In this document: positions 1 through 34,606 of the stretch, piece by piece | How positions within the stretch are numbered: position 1 is the first letter of the stretch | Layout: every line of letters starts with the position of its first letter | Assembly (NCBI GenBank): GCA_023101725.1 | Contig: JALJCO010000054.1 | Span: 248,001 to 312,000 of the forward strand | DNA: 64,000 nucleotides | DNA from: Atherinomorus stipes | Taxonomy: Eukaryota; Chordata; Actinopteri; Atheriniformes; Atherinidae | Reading direction: 5' to 3' | Notes under the pieces: generated by a model | Told to the model about the DNA's origin: nothing | Seen by the model: the letters and a program-made list of their open reading frames with translations, nothing else | Database searches by the model: none | Made by a program: the position numbers and the translations under genes

Positions 1-196
1 ATCAATGTCCATGGCATGACTGGAATTTGACTGGGCCAATATAGGGATCTCTTCCATCATATTGACGCTCAATTTGTTTTCACGGTTTTCATCCTGCTCG
101 CTTCCATATTCCCACACTATCAACCTCATTTTAAAATTCTGCCCTTCAGAACTCTGGCCCAGAGGTCTTCTTGCCTAATACATGTTGAGCCAGTCA

Positions 197-470
197 GTCT
201 AATCTCATCCATCCATTTTTATTCCCCTCTTGTTCAAATCAAGGCTGCAGGGGGACCTGGAGCCTAGTTCAGCTGCTCTAAGGTGACTGAGGCAGGGTAC
301 CAGTCCATCACAACCACTCTCTCACTCCTATGGTGAATTTAGAATTACCAGTTAAGTAAACGTGCATGTTTTTGGCTGTTGGGAGGAAGGCAGAGTCCCT
401 GGTGAGAACATATATGTATGGAGACAAACATGCAAACCAGGAACCATCATGAGGTTACAGTGCTAACCAG
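197..470 (+). repeat. Degenerate LINE 3'-tail-like dispersed repeat
   Basis: This stretch resembles a dispersed fish repeat. It has a diverged 'ctggagcct...cagctg...gaggcagggtaccagtccatcac' block, then a segment about a gap in measured sequence, 'gaatttagaattaccagtta', and 'gcatgtttttggctgttggg'. Better-preserved copies of the first block occur near 22.9, 36.8 and 58.1 kb in this window, which shows that it is repetitive. From memory such tails belong to fish L2/Rex-type LINEs; the family name is unverified. The rest of bases 1-960 shows no gene. Confidence 0.6.
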
Positions 471-993
471 TATACTGTAATCCTTATTTTTTAAAAGTCT
501 TCTGCGCTCCCTCCAGGTTGACTTAGTTTGTTACAACTTTTCAGCTGACGTCCTCATTAAACAACCATCAAGTCCATGTTTCTCATAACAAAAAACTCTA
601 ATAAGTAAAATTCAGGTACCTAAGGACAATACATGTTTATGCCTAAATGAATGGATTACTTACTGCCAGTAACAAAGAGCACTCAGTTCCACCTCAAATT
701 ACTGCGAAACACATATGTACAGTACACAAGTTACACTAAGGAACTTTTTAAATGTTTTTGCTTTCAATTCATTTAAACTTCTTCAAAATTAAGGTACTTT
801 CCCAATCATGGTTCTGTGAAATAAATGCTTCTTTTTAAAATAAATGAAGATTTTACATTACATGTGCAAAACTCTCTTCCACCAGATGGCAGTAACATAC
901 ACCATAGTCCTGATCATGGTCTTCTTGTTTTGTTTTTTTTTAGCTCAGACAATAACATGCTTGAAAATAGCACAGAATCAATGACACTGTAGT

Positions 994-999
994 TTTATT
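994..999 (-). terminator. tbc1d9: Candidate poly(A) signal of tbc1d9
   Basis: On the minus strand this reads AATAAA, about 1.04 kb after the tbc1d9 stop codon. The 3' UTR would cover roughly 970-2034. That interval is AT-rich, has no competing ORF and no recognisable repeat, which suits a long 3' UTR. The exact cleavage site cannot be seen. Confidence 0.5.
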
Positions 1000-2034
1000 A
1001 GATGGGAGTGATATACAATGCATCAGAATCCAGAGAAGTCACATCTGGACAGTTAAAATTCAACATATTTACATAAAAACAACTTTAAAAAAGCAATGTA
1101 AAAATGCACAGAACAAAAATTATTCAAAATGATTTGGAGTGCAGACAACATAATGTAGGCAAAAGGCAAGCAACTGCACATTAGTGGATCACATTATGTT
1201 GTAAAATAAAAAAAAAAAAACTGCAGGCTCTAAGCAGCTTTTAGTGTAATTATCATTTCTTTGAGGACTAAATCAAATCAACATGTTTTTATCCGAGGCA
1301 TGAACCATCCTCTTTTCAGTGAGTACCATTTATACAATTACCTTGATGTTATTGTATAAGTTTTTGGCTTTTTTGCCATTGATGGAAGCAGAAAGGACTG
1401 CAAATTTAAACCGAAGCTGTCACGTGTCATGTGTAAAAGAGTAAAATTTTGTAAAAGTGACACACAGAGAATGTGTGTGATATGGAGTTTACATGGGTGT
1501 GATTATTTAATTCACTGTTGGGTTTTCCCATCTTTGTTTTGTAGTTTTCTACATTTTCATAAAAAGCAAACCAAAAGTTAGAATTAGCAGCAAATAAGTT
1601 TTAAAGTAAGGAAGCAACAGTTTGACCAAATGTAGTAAGTGATGATACGCACTGTGGACTATCGATATCCCAATATGGAACTGTACTGCATCTGTGGACA
1701 TTTTACATCTACATATCTTAAGAGTACAAGAGATTACAATATTCACACCTATGCATAAATGTCTTATAAAGTACAGCTACTACATATACACATTGATTTC
1801 ATCTGAGTAGGCCTTAAGTTTTAATGTCCTGTTCCCTCTTTACTGGACAGAATCTATTGATTGCTTTAGTAAAAGTCTTTCATTTCTGGTAAAATACATT
1901 TTTAGAAGCAGTTTTGGTCACATTCTGTCAACTATCATACATTAACATTTTACAATTACTTTCATTCTTCTGAAAAACACCCCTGACTGACAATTTTCCT
2001 CTCCTTTAGAGCAGTACAAGTCCTTTACTAAAGC

Positions 2035-26183
<24,149 letters not shown>

Positions 26184-26900
26184 TATTTTGCCGGGTTTTT
26201 TTTCCCTCGTGTCTTTAAAGGAACATTGAATATACAAGACTGGTGACGGCGGCCGTCAAACTGGTCCTACCGGGACGAGTTTCTGTGATCACAGACGATC
26301 GTTAAATGATTCAAATCAACGAAGACGACCCGATGTTTCTCCTGAATAAATCTTGACTCTGTAATATCGTCTTGAAGCTTTTGGATGTCTGAGCCAAACT
26401 CAAAAAAACGCATACAAGCGTTTCTATAATTAAACCAGTCAGTTACGGATCGGTTAGGTTCGGCCTACAACATGGAGGTCCAGACACATCATTTGGTGCA
26501 CTTACACCTCCAACCGCAGCATCGGTCTCTTATGTGATACAAAAAGACACTTTCTCTGAATAACAGCAAGCAGCCTGGCTGTGTTTATTGCAGCACGTAG
26601 CAATCCTGGATCAGTCTTTGTTGTCCACGTTCCGCGGCAGGTGCGATCCGGTTCGTCAGTCCTTGTTTGCGTTGCTGTTTTGCAAAGAAACCCGCGATGC
26701 AAGCGATCAAAACCAGCAGGAACAGTCTAATGCATCTTCCAGCAGCGACGTCCGTCCTTGTGCTGAAGCATTCTGACGGCACTTTGACAGACAGGCTGGT
26801 AAATAAAGCTGCAGTCGTCGTCTCCTCCTCGTCGTCAGCTGAAGCGCCGCACGCAAAATAAAGCGTCAGCGTGCAGGAGGCGGAGGCGCGCGAGCAGAGC
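26184..26900 (-). promoter_or_regulatory. tbc1d9: 5' UTR and probable CpG-rich promoter of tbc1d9
   Basis: Upstream of the tbc1d9 ATG the DNA becomes richer in CpG than its surroundings, at 26,230-26,360 ('acggcggccgtc', 'cgggacgag') and most strongly near 26,620-26,900 ('cgccgcacgc', 'ggaggcgcgcgagc'). No TATA box was identified, and the start site cannot be placed. Overlapping short ORFs on both strands here have no family features. Confidence 0.5.
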
Positions 26901-27196
26901 GAGCAATGAATAAATTAGGCTTGTTAGAGTCAAGTGAATCCGGATTATACGAATTTGCTGTGTCTTCAATCTGTGCATATAATGGATTTTTGTTTAAGTG
27001 ATGAGGACTGATCGAAGGTCATTGATAATTGAAAATGCTGCTGGAAAACGCACGTACTAGCCTACAAACATTTCCTCGACTTCAAGTTGGCTAGTATGTA
27101 GCCTACCTTCGCCCCATGTCACCTGCTGGGTAACCACAAACGTGTCTTTTCTTTTTTTATATGTAGCAGTATACAGTAGCTGTGACTTGTCTTAAC

Positions 27197-27307
27197 AGAA
27201 GGGGAGGGGGGGGAAAGGGGGAGGGGGGGGGGGGGGAAAGAAGGAAAGGAGAAGGATTAAAAAAAAAAAAAAGAAGGGAAAAAAAAAAAAAAAAAAAGGG
27301 GAAAAAA
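27197..27307 (+). repeat. Long polypurine tract (G-runs then A-runs)
   Basis: All bases in 27,197-27,256 and 27,259-27,307 are purines; only 'tt' interrupts. The first half has several G-runs (the longest 14), the second half long A-runs. It lies about 1.0 kb upstream of the tbc1d9 start codon. Such mirror-like purine tracts can adopt triplex or quadruplex forms; whether it does so here is inference. Confidence 0.9.
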
Positions 27308-27319
27308 CACCAAGAGGGC

Positions 27320-30040
27320 ATTCAGTGCGCACGATTAAAGCAAGTGCGACATTAGACTTTGTACCAAATTATTGATTCATGACCCCACAAAGACAAGATA
27401 TGCAAAACTGTATGTTTTTTGTTTGTTTGTTTTAACTAGCTACAAGGATTTGGGGACCTTTTGCATTGCAAAACTAATAAACTCCTTGAAAACACTGCAA
27501 CACGGACGTTTCTTCCTTCTGAGTGGGATGGGGACAGGTCATAGAAAAGGACGGCAATAAACAAAAGAAACTGGATATGTCAGGCCGGTGCGACAGCAGA
27601 TCAGGATCATGTAGTCCTCCTGAAGCCAAGATACCCGCAGAAATGGCACACAAGAAGAGACACAATGCTAACACATGTAGCAATGGCTCACATGCATAGA
27701 GGATCAATGAGCAGGTTTTAAGCCTGCTAGAAGATTAACAGAAAGTGTCTACATCCCAAACTCATAGTGGGAGCTGGCCAGCCAATCTTCTTTTACAAAC
27801 TAAAAAGTGGACTACAAATTAGCCTGCATTCCAAAAAAAAAGTCCCCCTTTAAAGAGATATAGTTATGCAGTCTTTAGAATAAAAGAGCATTGTTTTTAA
27901 GTATCTATTTTGATGTGTAAAACTTAAACAGTAGTTTAGTTTAAAAATGAAAACTACCTTTTCTGTGCTCTAAGAGTTATGCCAAATGTCTTTCATTTAA
28001 ATAACAGTATCAATAAATGAGGGATAACTGAAAGACTGTGTGGACAAATAGTTCAACAATTTAAGAGGCTGAGGAATCAGTTAATCATTCTGGATTTTTC
28101 ATACTTCACATTTCATTTAGTCTTGAGGTTTTTTCAGCCAATTCAGATATAGTCTGTAAGTTACATGAGTTGTGGCATTTACACTTCACAGTGTCCTGCC
28201 TGACTTTATCAGAAACTGGGTTGTTAACAAATGCCACTGTTAGTTAAGAGCCCCTATTGTTAACCAATAATGGGGTTGCTGGTTAAACAAAATTTAAACA
28301 GTCTTGATAACCAACATGACTGGTTGAAAGTGCCAGAGCCACTTGTTGGTTCTGAATGCCAGAAACCAGCACCGTTTGAAGTTAAAGGAGGTTATGGTTT
28401 TGGACAAATGTCCAAACATCCATTTTTAGTCATATGAAATATAGATTGAACAAAAAGATGTTATATAGAAGTATAATAAAAGAGACATGGGCAAACCAAA
28501 ACCACAAAAGAAAAACAAACAACCTAAAGCACTGCAGGTTTCTGACACAGCTGCATTTCCTGCTCTTGTGGCCTCAAAAACAGGATACATAAAGTGGGGG
28601 GCCTTCATTTCATTCATGGGTTGACTCAGCTCTGGTTTCAGGTGCTTGTTTACAAACTTTCCCCGCTGGTGAACTGTACCGAGTTGGTGCGCCACACACT
28701 TTCAGGGCTTACATGTCTGCGTTGGTTGTTACTGCAGAAGCAGGGACAGAAATGAGTGATGAAACTCTACAGTGCCTCCACTCAGGTTTCCCCCTGTATG
28801 TTTGTGGGAAGGAACCGAAGTGAAGGTAGGCGAGAAATAACATCAATAGAGCTCACTGACATTTTAATATAAAGGACAGGAAGCTCAGATTGGTTTTATT
28901 ACATTCAGCCTGTCATATATGTCAACACACACTAGAGCAAGACAGGGACAATCCCTCTGTAAAACTATGTGTAAACACACTAGTTCTAATAAAAACATGC
29001 TAATTAAACTCTGAAGTCTCAGTAAAAACAGCACAATGGTATGGATGACTGTGTGTAAAAGGGGTTTCCCTCCATCATGTTCCTTGAAATCTATTTACAA
29101 CTTTCAGCTCATTAAAGGAATGACCCCATTCCCCGTTGGTCACACTGTGCTTCTAAAAAGTACCACTAACAAAGTGTTTCGGACAATCTGTTCCATTTCT
29201 TAGTTCCTGAATCACATCCCTATTCTATGCATGCTGTCGGTCTCTTCTTCCTTTACAAGAAGGGAAGAAAAACTTGCATGTTTGGTTTGCTGTTTTTGTG
29301 ACCTCTGATTTGTCCCTTATTTGAAAACATGAAGATGATGTTTGAAAACCACAACACAATGGTTTATTTTCATTCTCGAATTGTCATAATGGTCATTCAT
29401 GATTAACCTGAGCAACTCAATAAAATTGGAGAAAACAGTCTGAAAATATAGAACAGATACAAAACCTTTTATATAAAACATTTTTACCTCCAAATCAAGG
29501 ATTCAGAAGTGTTTGTTTTCACATTTAAACATGAGCAAAAACAGCATTTCAAAAGGTAGCATTGTTGTAAATGATCTTAATCATATTAAATAAAATCATA
29601 CATGAGCAGACTGAAACATGACATGAGTTACCGTTATTTGGCAAGAAACAAATAACCAACATTGTGTGGTTGCTACAGGACATACCCTGTTATCATTTGG
29701 AAATCCCTACTGGGTTCATTTTCATCTCATTATCACTGTTAAATGAAAGTGTTGCGCTCCAAAGTCTAATTTTCCAAAGGGGTTTGCAATGTTTCATCCA
29801 TTTTTCTGAGGAACTGATCTTCACAGTCTCCTGGGAAAACATTCAGATTTTAAAAAGTAATTTCCAGACAAAAGGGAATATCTGAAACAACTTCCCGTTT
29901 CACCATGCAGAGACGTGTACTGCACTCCCCTTGTCTTATCTAAAGACAATAGATTGAATGTCTATTATAATGTGCATTGTTGCGCCCCCCTCAGGCCAAA
30001 CTCAGAGCTGCAAATACATTTGTGTGTCAGTGGAGGCTTC
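27320..30040. other. Intergenic DNA between tbc1d9 and LINE remnant, no gene seen
   Basis: I see no exon, RNA gene or clear repeat in this 2.7-kb stretch. The short ORFs (for example 28,426-28,695 minus and 29,664-29,885 plus) have no domain, no codon pattern and no neighbouring splice-linked exons. Confidence 0.5.
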
Positions 30041-30215
30041 CTAACTATTGAAATTCGAAAAACTATGGCTATATCAGTTAATAAAAAGATTGCCAAAGCT
30101 AAACGAGAGAAAGAATTACAACTGATGAATAAGATAATGAATATAAATACAAGGACCAATTTATCTGAACCAGAACAAATTGAGCTATTATTTCTTCAAG
30201 CAGAACTGAACAGAT

Positions 30216-30448
30216 TACAGGACTGTCTCAGAAAATTAGAATATTGTGATAAAGTTCTTTATTTTCTGTAATGCAATTAAAAAACATGAAAATGTCATAC
30301 ATTCTGGATTAATAACAAATCAACTGAAATATTGCAAGCCTTTTATTGTTTTAATATTGCTGATTATGGCATACAGCTTAAGAAAACTCACATATCCTAT
30401 CTCAAAATATTAGAATATCATGAGTTAATTTTCTGAGACAGTCCTGTA
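30216..30448. mobile_element. Tc1/mariner-type MITE with TA duplication
   Basis: The element 30,218-30,446 (229 bp) begins 'caggactgtctcagaaaatt' and ends with the inverse 'aattttctgagacagtcctg'. It is flanked by TA on each side (30,216-30,217 and 30,447-30,448). The interior is AT-rich and non-coding. TA duplication and matching ends indicate Tc1/mariner-type transposition in trans. The insertion separates two parts of the LINE ORF. Confidence 0.9.
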
Positions 30449-30596
30449 TATGAGGAAAGAGCACGGGGGCCATTTATGAGATCAAGAAGAAAATAGCTGG
30501 AACATGGGGAAAAATGCTCTAAATATTTTTCTAATTTAGAAAAGAAGAATTTTGAGATCTCATGCCTCTGACAAATTAACATTGATACAACAACAT

Positions 30597-30897
30597 TTCA
30601 TTTTCATTTATTTATTCATTTCAGGCAACACGTTTTCATATTTTATAGAACACAAGATGACCACTTACACATCCGATCATCTAATCACAAGAAAAAAACA
30701 AAACAACACAGTTATGGCCATCGCCATGTAACAAATAATATTCAACATGCCTGAAAGGAAGTGGGAAGGAGCAAACTTCCTAAATCCCACCCCCATTCCT
30801 CCATATGAATCACAGAAATATGTGAGTATGTGAAGATAAAGAGATATCACAGTTTGTAGCTCAATTTTTATCAGCAACTGTATACCAAAGATCATAT
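30597..30897 (-). repeat. Unclassified dispersed repeat interrupting the LINE remnant
   Basis: The segment separates two coding-like parts of the LINE. On the minus strand it contains 'gggggtgggatttaggaagt' and 'ttgctccttcccacttcctt', phrases I associate with fish LINE tails, and it ends in T-rich DNA. No duplication was found, so it could instead be decayed LINE sequence. Confidence 0.4.
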
Positions 30898-31345
30898 TCA
30901 AGATGAAGACATGAAAAAATTTCTCACTGGCATTAAGGAAGAGATTAAAGGTGTAAATGAAACTTTCAAATGGTTTGGTGGCCAGAAAATTAAAAGGAAG
31001 GAAATTAAGGTATCTATTACTTCTCTAAAGGATAATTAAAGCTCAGGGAATGATGGATTGACCAGAGAATTTTATAAGTTTTTGCAGATGAACTGACCCC
31101 CTTTCTGATGGCCATGTTTGAGGAAGCTGTGGAATTTGGTACATTACCCCCCGACTCTTAGGCAGGGTCTCATCAAAGTGATTCCAAAACCAAAGAAAGA
31201 TAAACTGAGTATTTGAATACTGGAGACCAGTGAGCGCATCCATAGTCCGAGTGGTAGAGAGAAATCTTTCTTTGAGAAAAAATGTGTTCACTCTGCAAAA
31301 AAAACTATATTTGAGAGTAAAGAAAAAATTGTTCTCTTTAATATA

Positions 31346-31351
31346 TTTATT
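31346..31351 (-). terminator. Candidate poly(A) signal of the AIMP1-like gene
   Basis: AATAAA on the minus strand, about 90 nt downstream of the AIMP1-like stop codon. This short spacing supports a real 3' end for the gene. Confidence 0.6.
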
Positions 31352-31439
31352 TTCCTTTCAATTCTTTTCCTCCCCTTCTGGAATATCTTTCCACAATATC
31401 CTGGCTGGCTCCAGGAATTTGAATGGAGCCAAACATTTT

Positions 31440-34400
31440 TCAAGTACATTTTATTTCCCTTTCACTCATACTCTGAGCTTTGCACACCCCCTTTCCAGTG
31501 ACTTCAAATGCAGCTCCTTTGTAGGTTGCGACACACTGAGCGTCCGTGAGCAGGTCTGCCTGAATCCGCTCCCACGCTTTCTTTTTGGGGTTCAGCTCTT
31601 TGTCTGGCTCACCTGCAATCAAAAGGACAGTTTGATCCATTTAGAAGTTCTCAATTACTGTAAGTAAACCTCAACACATGCCAAACTAATGATTTTAGAA
31701 TTGCTTAACATTTTGCATAGTGTACAATTTTCTCATAAACCTACGAAATCGTTACACAGTCCAATCACAACTACTTCCCTTAGCCATTATTTTGCAGAGC
31801 TAAATTGCCTCTTTTCTTTTGAGGATCATAACTCAGTGGTCATCAAACCCTGAAAAAAAAACATGACCTCAGGAGTCATTTGGATGGGAAGATGACCGCT
31901 GTGACCTAGTTGCTGAGAGAATGCGTTACCTCTGCAAAACAAATAGTGTTGTAACTGCTTCAATTGTTGCAAAGTTTTCCAAAAGATTATAGAGAACAGT
32001 CGCAGTGATTTGCTCTCATTGGGGCCACAGGAGACCAGTGATGCAGTAGTAAGGTTTAACAATGGCTGACACTCATCAGTTCCTCCCAAACATTCAGCTG
32101 GTTTGGAAAAAACTTTGTCAAGTTCAAAGTTTTATTCACAAAGAGATTAAATATTTCCTTTAGGGATGCGCGAAATTGGAATTTTGGCTGATATCCGACA
32201 TGTTGATATTCTAAAACTCATCTGGCCGATAACTGATACAGATATAAAAGCTGAAAAAAATAAGCAGTCATGGCAAATAGCAGTTTTGTCATCCGTTTCC
32301 GACACTTTGAAAAATAGGGGTGGGAAAAATTTCGATACACTGAAATATCGCGATATTTTTCATATGCCAATATCAAATTGTTATTCAAAAATGTGGTATC
32401 AATCTATTTTACTTACAAAATCGTGAGAACTTTTATCGTTCTGTTACAAAATCTCAACATTTTATGAATTTTCGCGAGATTTCGTAACAGAACAATGAAA
32501 CATTGAGAGATTTCATTGGTAAAATAGATCAATACTACGTTTTTAAACGTCAATATGGTAGCATATGAAAATATTGAAATTTTTGTGAATTCTCACAAGA
32601 TTTTGTAACAGAAAGATAAAATATCGCATGATTTCGTAAGTAAAATAGATCAATACTGCATTTTAAAATGTCAATATGTTATCAGCATATGAAAATATTG
32701 CATTATTTCAGTGTATCAATATTTTTCCCACCCCTAGTCTTTAGAAGTTTTAAAGTCTGTAAAAAATAAGTTTTTGAAGAAGAAAAAGAAAAAGAAGGGT
32801 TTTTTTTCCAGACTAGAAACGGCGGGCTGACTGGTTTAATATCGGTTAAATATAGGTTAAATATTGGTGGGGTGGCCGATGTCCGATACTCAGTTTAAAG
32901 GCTAATATTAGCCGATACCGATAGGGGGCCAATTATATCGTGCATCCGTAATTTCCTTTCAGTAAAATATAAACTGTGCGAATACACACGTGTACCACAT
33001 GTCAAGCTGTGCGGGAGGAGTGTGGTAAAGCCTGTCACAATCTGTATCAGGCTGTGTGATATAAATGTTGAGACACGTCTCAGTGGGTAATGAATACCTG
33101 GTGAACTTCAGTGCTATAACAGGAGAGAGAGTAGAGGCAAGTCATCAACACAAAGCAGTCTCAGGATTTCTACTGACTCTTTGGTCGAGAACTCTAGTAT
33201 TCAAGTGAGGTTTTACTACCTGGGAATCCCTGGAAAGTAATCCGGTCCCCTGGTACAGCTCCACTTGGAGGGTCTAGGAGCTCCACTCTGTCTCGTGAAC
33301 TAGCACACATTAGCATTGCCTCGTTTACCACTCCTCCAACCACCACCGGCTGCAGGTTACACAGCACGACTACCAACCGATTCTCCACCTGCATGTTAGA
33401 CAGAGGAGCAAATTCATTTCTTGACAACATTTTAATTTTTCTAAGGAAAAAAAAAAAAAAAAGTTACACAAAAGTTTTTTAAAAACAGAACAAAAAAAAA
33501 AAAACCACTTAAACTGATTTGTTAAGTTTGGGTGAAGGACTGAGAAAACAAAAGAATAAGGACCATCTTCATTTATAAAGCACTTGTAAAACAACAAGGC
33601 TGAACAAAATGCTGCACATTGCAGATATAAGAGTGGGACAAAAATAATAATAAAAATATTGAAAAACTAGAAGTGTAGCAGAATATGAAGGACATAAGTA
33701 AAAAACATTCAAAAGGGCACTAAAAGCTAATAAAAAAAAAAAACAAGCACAATTTCACAAAGAAAAAATACACAAAACAGATAAATACACCATGAGACCA
33801 CTAGACAACTAACAGTCACCGTCACACCTTCACTCTTGGTTAAAGGCCAAGAAAAAATTATGTGTTTTTAAATGAGATTTTAAAAAAAAAGCAGTGGGAG
33901 AAAATAAGCAACTATGAAAGTGTCCTTCCTTGAATTCTGTATCAAAATTGAAAGGGGAAAAAAAAAACTAATACTGGAGAATACACAGATAAATAAATCT
34001 TTGTAGGGCTTAGCTCTGATCATGTCACATTAAAGTTAGTATTTGAATGCGTTCCCCCTATTTCCCCCCACAGTAACCCTAAATAGTCCATCAAAATTTA
34101 AGAGTTTTATTAAGTGCTAAAATGCATCATGAACAATTATCAGCTCATGGGTGGCTATGTGTTGTTAAAACACTTCTGTACAGAAAAAGCTGTTGTCATT
34201 TGGATTGATGTAAAGTAGAATTTAAATGTGATATAAGATCTTTCTGATGTCATCTTATTTTTGGCTTTTGGACAATTAGTCATAAAATAAACAGTGTGAA
34301 TTTCACTTCTCTGAAATGTAAACTGAGATACGATACACATTTGTCAGATATTTCTGAAATTGGTTTTGCATCACGTCAGCATTTACAAAGAACAATGCTC

Positions 34401-34606
34401 AAACAAGTCATGTTGATGTAAAAAAGGTCATCCACACCTCACCTGGTCCACAGATACGTGCTTAGCCAGTTCGCTGACCACTGCCCTGGGCATAACCTCT
34501 CCCAGTTCGATCTGCATGTATATGCTGTCAGTGTCTGGGAGCTGCACGGCTGTCAAGATGCGTCCAACACGCAGGTCAAGACGAGACACGTCCACGTGGG
34601 CGTCCT
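31440..34606 (-). CDS. AIMP1-like EMAPII/tRNA-binding domain gene (C-terminal three exons; 5' part not found)
   Basis: Known role: AIMP1 (p43) is a scaffold protein of the multi-tRNA-synthetase complex. Its C-terminal OB-fold plus extension binds tRNA and yields the cytokine EMAPII. Exons seen (minus): 34606-34443, 33388-33220, 31612-31440, all with AG/GT borders and continuous phase; the first begins in phase 1, so at least one more 5' exon is required. The coded domain is about 168 residues: DVSRLDLRVGRI start of the OB-fold, VLCNLQP, MCASS, PGDRITFQGFPG, then EPDKELNPKKKAWERIQADL and KGKGVCKAQ-like extension. These details fit AIMP1 better than tyrosyl-tRNA synthetase, which lacks the GEPDKELNPKKK...KGVC tail. 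Oddities: the usually invariant VVSGL reads VVSEL, and the strand before it is one residue shorter. No leucine-zipper exon was recognised between 34.6 and 43 kb. It may be a diverged teleost duplicate (aimp1b-like, by inference), a shortened gene, or an early pseudogene. Confidence 0.8.
32153..32958. mobile_element. hAT-type transposon with 8-bp TSD (element II, same family as element I)
   Basis: The element 32,161-32,950 starts 'tagggatgcgcgaaattgga' and ends 'aattatatcgtgcatccgta'. It is flanked by the perfect 8-bp repeat ATTTCCTT (32,153-32,160 and 32,951-32,958). Its left half matches the right half of element I read in reverse ('attttggc..gatatcc', 'ctaaaactcat..ggccgata'). It sits in the intron between the last two AIMP1-like exons. 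Confidence 0.9.
32315..32736. mobile_element. Nested hAT-like MITE inside element II
   Basis: It begins 'taggggtgggaaaaatttcg' and ends 'aatatttttcccacccct' plus 'a', the same ends as the inner element at 22.4 kb. The body has repeated 'caaaatctc', 'ttcgcgagattt' and 'aaaatagatcaatac' units, longer than in the first copy (422 against 271 bp), which suggests internal duplication. Its flanks (TTGAAAAA and GTCTTTAG) do not form a duplication. Confidence 0.8.

Larger units (their letters stand above)
30043..31232 (+). pseudogene. Broken LINE ORF2 remnant (L1/Tx1-like), interrupted twice
   Basis: The first part (to 30,217) reads a lysine-rich stretch with 'AISVNKKIAKAKREKE' and 'LFLQAELNRLQ', like the region between endonuclease and reverse transcriptase in L1-type ORF2. 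After a MITE (30,218-30,446) the frame resumes with 'YEERARGAI' and a 'FFNLEK'-like block. After a second interruption (about 30,597-30,897), pieces such as 'ADELTPFLMAMFEEAVEFGTLPP' and 'YWRPVS' mark the reverse-transcriptase N-terminal region, with stops and frameshifts. The remnant stops near 31,232 before the catalytic motifs, so it is 3' truncated and inactive. Confidence 0.8.

Noticed and set aside
29915..30271. 118-codon ORF as a small protein gene
   Set aside because: Its second half is a LINE ORF2 fragment and its end is within the MITE.
31440..34606. Tyrosyl-tRNA synthetase (yars1) C-terminal domain as identity of the three exons
   Set aside because: The EPDKELNPKKK and GKGVCKAQ features and the PGDRITFQGFPG segment follow AIMP1 rather than tyrosyl-tRNA synthetase, and no synthetase catalytic exon lies nearby.
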